Below are positions 16,792 through 19,939 of a stretch of DNA of 19,939 nt, one piece after another (the first letter of the stretch is position 1; each line of letters opens with the position of its first letter). A program made the translations under genes and the position numbers. The notes beneath the pieces were generated by a model, which worked only from the letters and a program-made list of their open reading frames with translations, was not told the DNA's origin and did not search any database. The DNA is from an uncultured beta proteobacterium (lineage in GTDB: Bacteria > Pseudomonadota > Gammaproteobacteria > Burkholderiales > Rhodocyclaceae). The stretch is from NCBI GenBank assembly GCA_903930395.1, contig CAIYYE010000463.1, positions 1 to 19,939 of the forward strand. The letters are read 5' to 3'.

Positions 16792-17145
16792 TTAGCGGGC
16801 TGGAATGGCCTGCCAGCCTTCCGGGCAGGCGTTGGTGTAGGGATAGTACTGGCCGGACGAACCGCAGTAATACCATGTGCCGTAATCGGCCTGTATCGGG
16901 CGCGGCGGGGCGCTATAGACCGGTGCCGGAGCCGCATAGTAGTTCTGCGAGGCAACGGCTGACCCGATCGCCAAACCGGCAATGGCCAGCACGGCAGCCG
17001 GGCCGACCCAGCCGCCGCCGGAGCGATGGCCGTGGTGACCATGGTGGCCGTGGCCGCCATGATGGCGACCCCATTCGGCTTGCGCGGATGTCGTGGCAGT
17101 CAGGGCAAGCGTGGCGGCAATGCAGAGGGCGGCAATCTTTTTCAT
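16792..17145 (-). CDS. Small secreted His/Gly-rich protein with C-terminal WYYC...CPEGW motif
   Basis: I know proteins with this kind of C-terminus from many proteobacteria, but no function. The 117 residues start with a clean signal peptide (MKK, hydrophobic core, likely cut after A23 in AQA/E). A His/Gly-rich segment follows, with eight histidines between residues 28 and 40. Next come a hydrophobic Gly/Ala-rich helix (about 47-65, glycine-zipper-like), a Pro/Tyr-rich linker, and the end module WYYCGSSGQYYPYTNACPEGW at 91-111 (C94 and C107 could form a disulfide). The His cluster could bind metal such as Ni, Cu or Zn; this is only suggested by composition. The gene stands alone on the minus strand, convergent with purA. 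The ribosome site (GAG about eight bases upstream) is weak. Confidence 0.85.
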   Translation of the reverse strand: MKKIAALCIAATLALTATTSAQAEWGRHHGGHGHHGHHGHRSGGGWVGPAAVLAIAGLAIGSAVASQNYYAAPAPVYSAPPRPIQADYGTWYYCGSSGQYYPYTNACPEGWQAIPAR

Positions 17146-17222
17146 GGTTCGACTCGTGTTTGTCGTTTGGATAAGCCGAATAACGCGTAGCAGGCTTGGG
17201 CGATGACCATCGCTGTGTACGA

Positions 17223-17238
17223 AAATGTGACCAAATGT
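17223..17238. repeat. One-turn direct repeat upstream of the small secreted-protein gene
   Basis: AAATGT occurs at 17223-17228 and again at 17233-17238, exactly 10 bases apart, 78-93 bases before the start codon of the minus-strand gene. Paired hexamers one helical turn apart are the usual layout of OmpR-type response-regulator sites. The rest of 17146-17333 shows no gene, and I could not find a convincing sigma-70 promoter in it. Confidence 0.4.
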
Positions 17239-17333
17239 TGCAGCGGGACGGTGTGACGTCTGCTATGAGACAATGCGGGTGTGCTCGGGCATTGGTCGTT
17301 TTGGCCGGTGTGCGAAGCCCGGCGGCAGAAATG

Positions 17334-17361
17334 AAAAAAGGCCTTGTTTTAACAAGGCCTT
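17334..17361 (-). terminator. Intrinsic terminator after tRNA-Leu
   Basis: Read on the minus strand, a 9-bp stem AAGGCCTTG/CAAGGCCTT (17353-17361 with 17338-17346) with a 6-base loop is followed by a run of six T. It starts 13 bases after the encoded CCA end of the tRNA, so it ends a single-gene tRNA transcript. Confidence 0.88.
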
Positions 17362-17374
17362 CTATCAAAATCGC

Positions 17375-17459
<85 letters not shown>

Positions 17460-17471
17460 ACAGGTGCGAAG

Positions 17472-17506
17472 AGCCGCCATTATAGAGAAAGATGAACTGA
17501 TGTCAA
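17472..17506 (-). promoter_or_regulatory. Perfect-consensus sigma-70 promoter of tRNA-Leu
   Basis: On the minus strand TTGACA (complement of 17501-17506) and TATAAT (complement of 17479-17484) are both perfect hexamers, 16 bases apart. The sequence just after the -10 is GGCGGC, a GC-rich discriminator of the kind found at stable-RNA promoters sensitive to growth rate and ppGpp. Initiation is expected near 17472, about 13 bases before the mature tRNA 5' end. The -35 box overlaps codons 1-3 of rnr on the other strand. Confidence 0.88.
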
Positions 17507-19939
17507 GAAAAAAACTATCAAAAATACGTCGTGCCGATCCCTTCTTCGACCGCGAGCTGGCGCGCTATGAATTTCCCCTGCCTTCGCGTGAATATGTGAC
17601 CCAGGTTTTGACCGATGAAGGTCGCCCCGTCGAGTTCGAGGAATTGACGGAGTTGCTCGATATCACCACGACCGAACGCGAGATGTTCCAGCGTCGGCTC
17701 GGTGCCATGGAGCGCGAAGGCCAGCTCATGCGCAATCGCAAGGGTGCCTACATCCTGCCCGAGCGGGCCAGCCTGACGCCGGGGCGCATTCAGGGGCATC
17801 CCGATGGCTATGGCTTCCTGATTCCCGATGACGGCAGTGCCGACATCTTTCTCGACCAGCACCAGATGGGCAAAGTGCTGCATGGCGACCGGGCGCTCGT
17901 CCGGGTCACTGGCATCGACCGCAAGGGGCGTCCCGAGGGCGGTATTGTCGAAGTGATCGAGCGGGTCAATACGCGGATCGTCGGGCGCGTCTTCGTCGAG
18001 CACGGCGTCGTCGTCGTGGCGCCGGAAAACAAGCGCATTTCGCAGGACATCCTGGTGCCGCCGCAGCCCAAGGCCAAGAACAAGCCGGAGTCGGGGCAGG
18101 TCGTCATGGTCGAGATCATTGAGCAGCCCAGCAAGTTCTCCCAGCCCATCGGCAAGATCATCGAGGTGCTGGGCAATTACGCCGATCCGGGCATGGAGAT
18201 CGAGATTGCCTTGCGCAAGCACGATCTGCCTTTCGAGTTTTCCAAGTCGGCGCTGGAAGAAAACAAGGCGCTGCCGGACAAGGTCACCAAGGCCGACCTC
18301 AAAGGCCGCGTCGATTTGCGCGAGGTGGCGTTGGTCACCATCGACGGCGAGACCGCCCGCGATTTTGACGATGCCGTCTATTGCGAAAAGAAGGGGCGCG
18401 GCTGGCGCCTGATCGTGGCGATTGCCGACGTCTCGCACTACGTCAAGCCGGGCATGGCGCTCGACCGTGAGGCGGTCGAGCGCGGCAATTCGGTGTATTT
18501 CCCGCGCCGCGTCATCCCCATGCTGCCCGAGAAGTTGTCGAACGGCATCTGTTCGCTCAACCCTGATGTCGAGCGTATGGCCATGGTCTGCGACATGGAG
18601 ATCAGTGCGACCGGCAAGATCGGCAAGTACAAGTTTTACCCCGCTGTTTTCCGTTCGCATGCCCGCCTGACCTACAACCTCGTCTGGTCCTGGCTGTCCG
18701 GTGAAAAGACGCCGGAAACCGAGGCGCACCAGAGCGTGCTGCCGCATGTGCAGAATCTCTACAAGCTGTTTGCCGCCCTGCACAAGGCGCGGGCCCAGCG
18801 CGGCGCCATCGATTTCGAGACGACCGAAACGCAGATGCTGTTCAACGAACAGGGCAAGATCGAGAACATCGTGCCGGTGTTCCGCAACGATGCGCACCGC
18901 ATCATCGAGGAATGCATGCTGGCGGCCAATGTCTGCGCCTCGGACTTTCTCGCCGAGCACAAGCAGACCTGCCTCTATCGCGTCCATGCCGCACCGTCGG
19001 AAGAAAAACTGGCCAACCTGCGCGCCTTCCTTGGCGAGTTCGGCCTCGCCCTGGGCGGCGGTGACAATCCGCAGGCCAAGGATTACGCCATCCTGCTCGA
19101 GAAGGTCAAGCCGCGCCCGGACTTCCAGTTGCTGCAGACGGTGATGCTGCGTTCGCTGCGCCAGGCCATGTACAGCCCGGACAATGTCGGTCACTTCGGC
19201 CTGGCTTACGAGCATTACACCCACTTCACCTCGCCGATCCGGCGCTACCCCGACCTCCTTGTGCATCGCGCCATCAAGGCCGTGCTTGCCGGCGAAGTCT
19301 ATACGCCGGACCGCTCCTGGGACGACATCGGCCTGCAGTGTTCGAGCACCGAAAGGCGCGCCGACGAGGCGACGCGCGATGTCGAGAACTGGCTGAAAAC
19401 CTTCTTCATGAAGGAGCGCATCGGTGAGGAGTTTGACGGCACGATATCCGGCGTGACCGCCTTCGGCATATTCGTGGCGCTCGATTCCGTCTATATCGAG
19501 GGTCTGGTGCACGTTTCCGAGCTGGGCGCCGATTACTTCCAGTTCGACAACATCAAGCACCAGATGCTGGGCGAGCGCACCGGCCAGCGTTTCCGCCTCG
19601 GTGACCGGGTGCGCGTCAAGCTGGTGCGGGCCGACCTCGAGTCAAATCGTATTGACTTCGTGCTGGCCGGTAGCGACAAGGCCTATGCCGGCCGGCGGAC
19701 GGTGCCGAAAGCCGAGGTCAAGCCTGTTTCGCGTCCTCAGGTCAAGGCTGCGCCGGCCTGGGACAGCCTGCCCAAGGCCCCGGCCAAGGCCGGCAAGTCT
19801 GCGGCCAGGAAGTCAGCAAAGCCGGCGGCCGGCGGCAAGGCGAAGCCAGTCGCCAAAAAGCCTGCGGCCAAAAAAGCGGCGGCACCGCGCAGCAAGGGTG
19901 GCGGCGCCAAGGCAGGACACAAGGCCGGGGCGAAAAAGC
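17500..19939 (+). CDS. rnr: Ribonuclease R (3' end cut by the window)
   Basis: RNase R is a 3'-to-5' exoribonuclease that can degrade structured RNA, and acts in rRNA quality control and with trans-translation. The frame is open from 17500 to the window end (813 codons). Domains in order: an N-terminal winged-helix region (about 25-85), two cold-shock domains (about 90-250, with HPDGYGFLIP), the RNB catalytic domain with the metal-binding aspartates D282, D288, D290 and D291 in IDGETARDFDDAV, an S1 domain (about 645-725, GTISGVTAFGIFVAL), and a Lys/Ala-rich tail from about 735 on. The start is the ATG at 17500; the upstream ATG at 17492 stops after two codons. The ribosome site (GAGAAAGA) is weak. 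rlmB usually follows this gene, but lies outside the window. Confidence 0.96.
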   Translation, partial: MSRKKLSKIRRADPFFDRELARYEFPLPSREYVTQVLTDEGRPVEFEELTELLDITTTEREMFQRRLGAMEREGQLMRNRKGAYILPERASLTPGRIQGHPDGYGFLIPDDGSADIFLDQHQMGKVLHGDRALVRVTGIDRKGRPEGGIVEVIERVNTRIVGRVFVEHGVVVVAPENKRISQDILVPPQPKAKNKPESGQVVMVEIIEQPSKFSQPIGKIIEVLGNYADPGMEIEIALRKHDLPFEFSKSALEENKALPDKVTKADLKGRVDLREVALVTIDGETARDFDDAVYCEKKGRGWRLIVAIADVSHYVKPGMALDREAVERGNSVYFPRRVIPMLPEKLSNGICSLNPDVERMAMVCDMEISATGKIGKYKFYPAVFRSHARLTYNLVWSWLSGEKTPETEAHQSVLPHVQNLYKLFAALHKARAQRGAIDFETTETQMLFNEQGKIENIVPVFRNDAHRIIEECMLAANVCASDFLAEHKQTCLYRVHAAPSEEKLANLRAFLGEFGLALGGGDNPQAKDYAILLEKVKPRPDFQLLQTVMLRSLRQAMYSPDNVGHFGLAYEHYTHFTSPIRRYPDLLVHRAIKAVLAGEVYTPDRSWDDIGLQCSSTERRADEATRDVENWLKTFFMKERIGEEFDGTISGVTAFGIFVALDSVYIEGLVHVSELGADYFQFDNIKHQMLGERTGQRFRLGDRVRVKLVRADLESNRIDFVLAGSDKAYAGRRTVPKAEVKPVSRPQVKAAPAWDSLPKAPAKAGKSAARKSAKPAAGGKAKPVAKKPAAKKAAAPRSKGGGAKAGHKAGAKK

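Noticed and set aside
17518..19560. 680-codon open frame on the minus strand
   Set aside because: It is fully antisense to rnr, whose product has all RNase R domains and active-site aspartates; the minus-strand product has no recognisable motif. GC-rich codon use makes such long shadow frames.

Overview
This window looks like core chromosome of a GC-rich betaproteobacterium. The gene order pilF-rodZ-ispG-hisS-yfgM-bamB-der-hfq-hflX-hflK-hflC-yjeT-hisZ-purA, with HisZ between the YjeT-type gene and purA, is typical of Betaproteobacteria. The overall look resembles Rhodocyclales (Dechloromonas/Azonexus-like), but the genus is a guess from remembered synteny, not a search. There are no insertion sequences, CRISPR arrays, phage genes or composition breaks that I can see.

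Layout. (1) 1-605: the 3' end of a TRAP-transporter large permease (DctM type), closed by a strong intrinsic terminator. (2) 656-2999: an unrecognised membrane-anchored protein, ndk (nucleoside diphosphate kinase) and rlmN (23S rRNA/tRNA adenine methyltransferase). (3) 2996-10328: a very tightly packed run of pilF, rodZ, ispG, hisS, yfgM, bamB and der, most joined by 1-4 base start/stop overlaps. (4) 10405-16740: hfq, hflX, hflK, hflC, a DUF2065 (YjeT-like) gene, hisZ and purA, ended by a terminator that can work in both directions. (5) 16792-17459, minus strand: a small secreted His/Gly-rich protein and a tRNA-Leu(CAG) with its own terminator and a perfect-consensus promoter. (6) 17500-19939: rnr (RNase R) on the plus strand, running off the end of the window.

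How the genes work together. Several products act on envelope assembly: PilF (type IV pilus secretin pilotin), RodZ (rod shape, MreB), YfgM (periplasmic chaperone network at SecYEG) and BamB (outer-membrane protein insertion). Others serve RNA and ribosomes: RlmN, Der, Hfq, HflX and RNase R. HflK/HflC form the membrane complex that modulates the FtsH protease. HisS charges tRNA-His, while its paralogue HisZ is a regulatory subunit for histidine biosynthesis. IspG, PurA and Ndk supply isoprenoid precursors and nucleotides.

I do not see an obviously new multi-gene system here. The best leads are regulatory or small-scale: a divergent tRNA-Leu promoter whose -35 box lies inside the first codons of rnr; a long hairpin at the ndk-rlmN junction that can pair with the rlmN start codon; a PilF homologue without a lipobox; an unassigned protein with two BamE-like half-repeats; and a small His-rich secreted protein preceded by a one-turn direct repeat.
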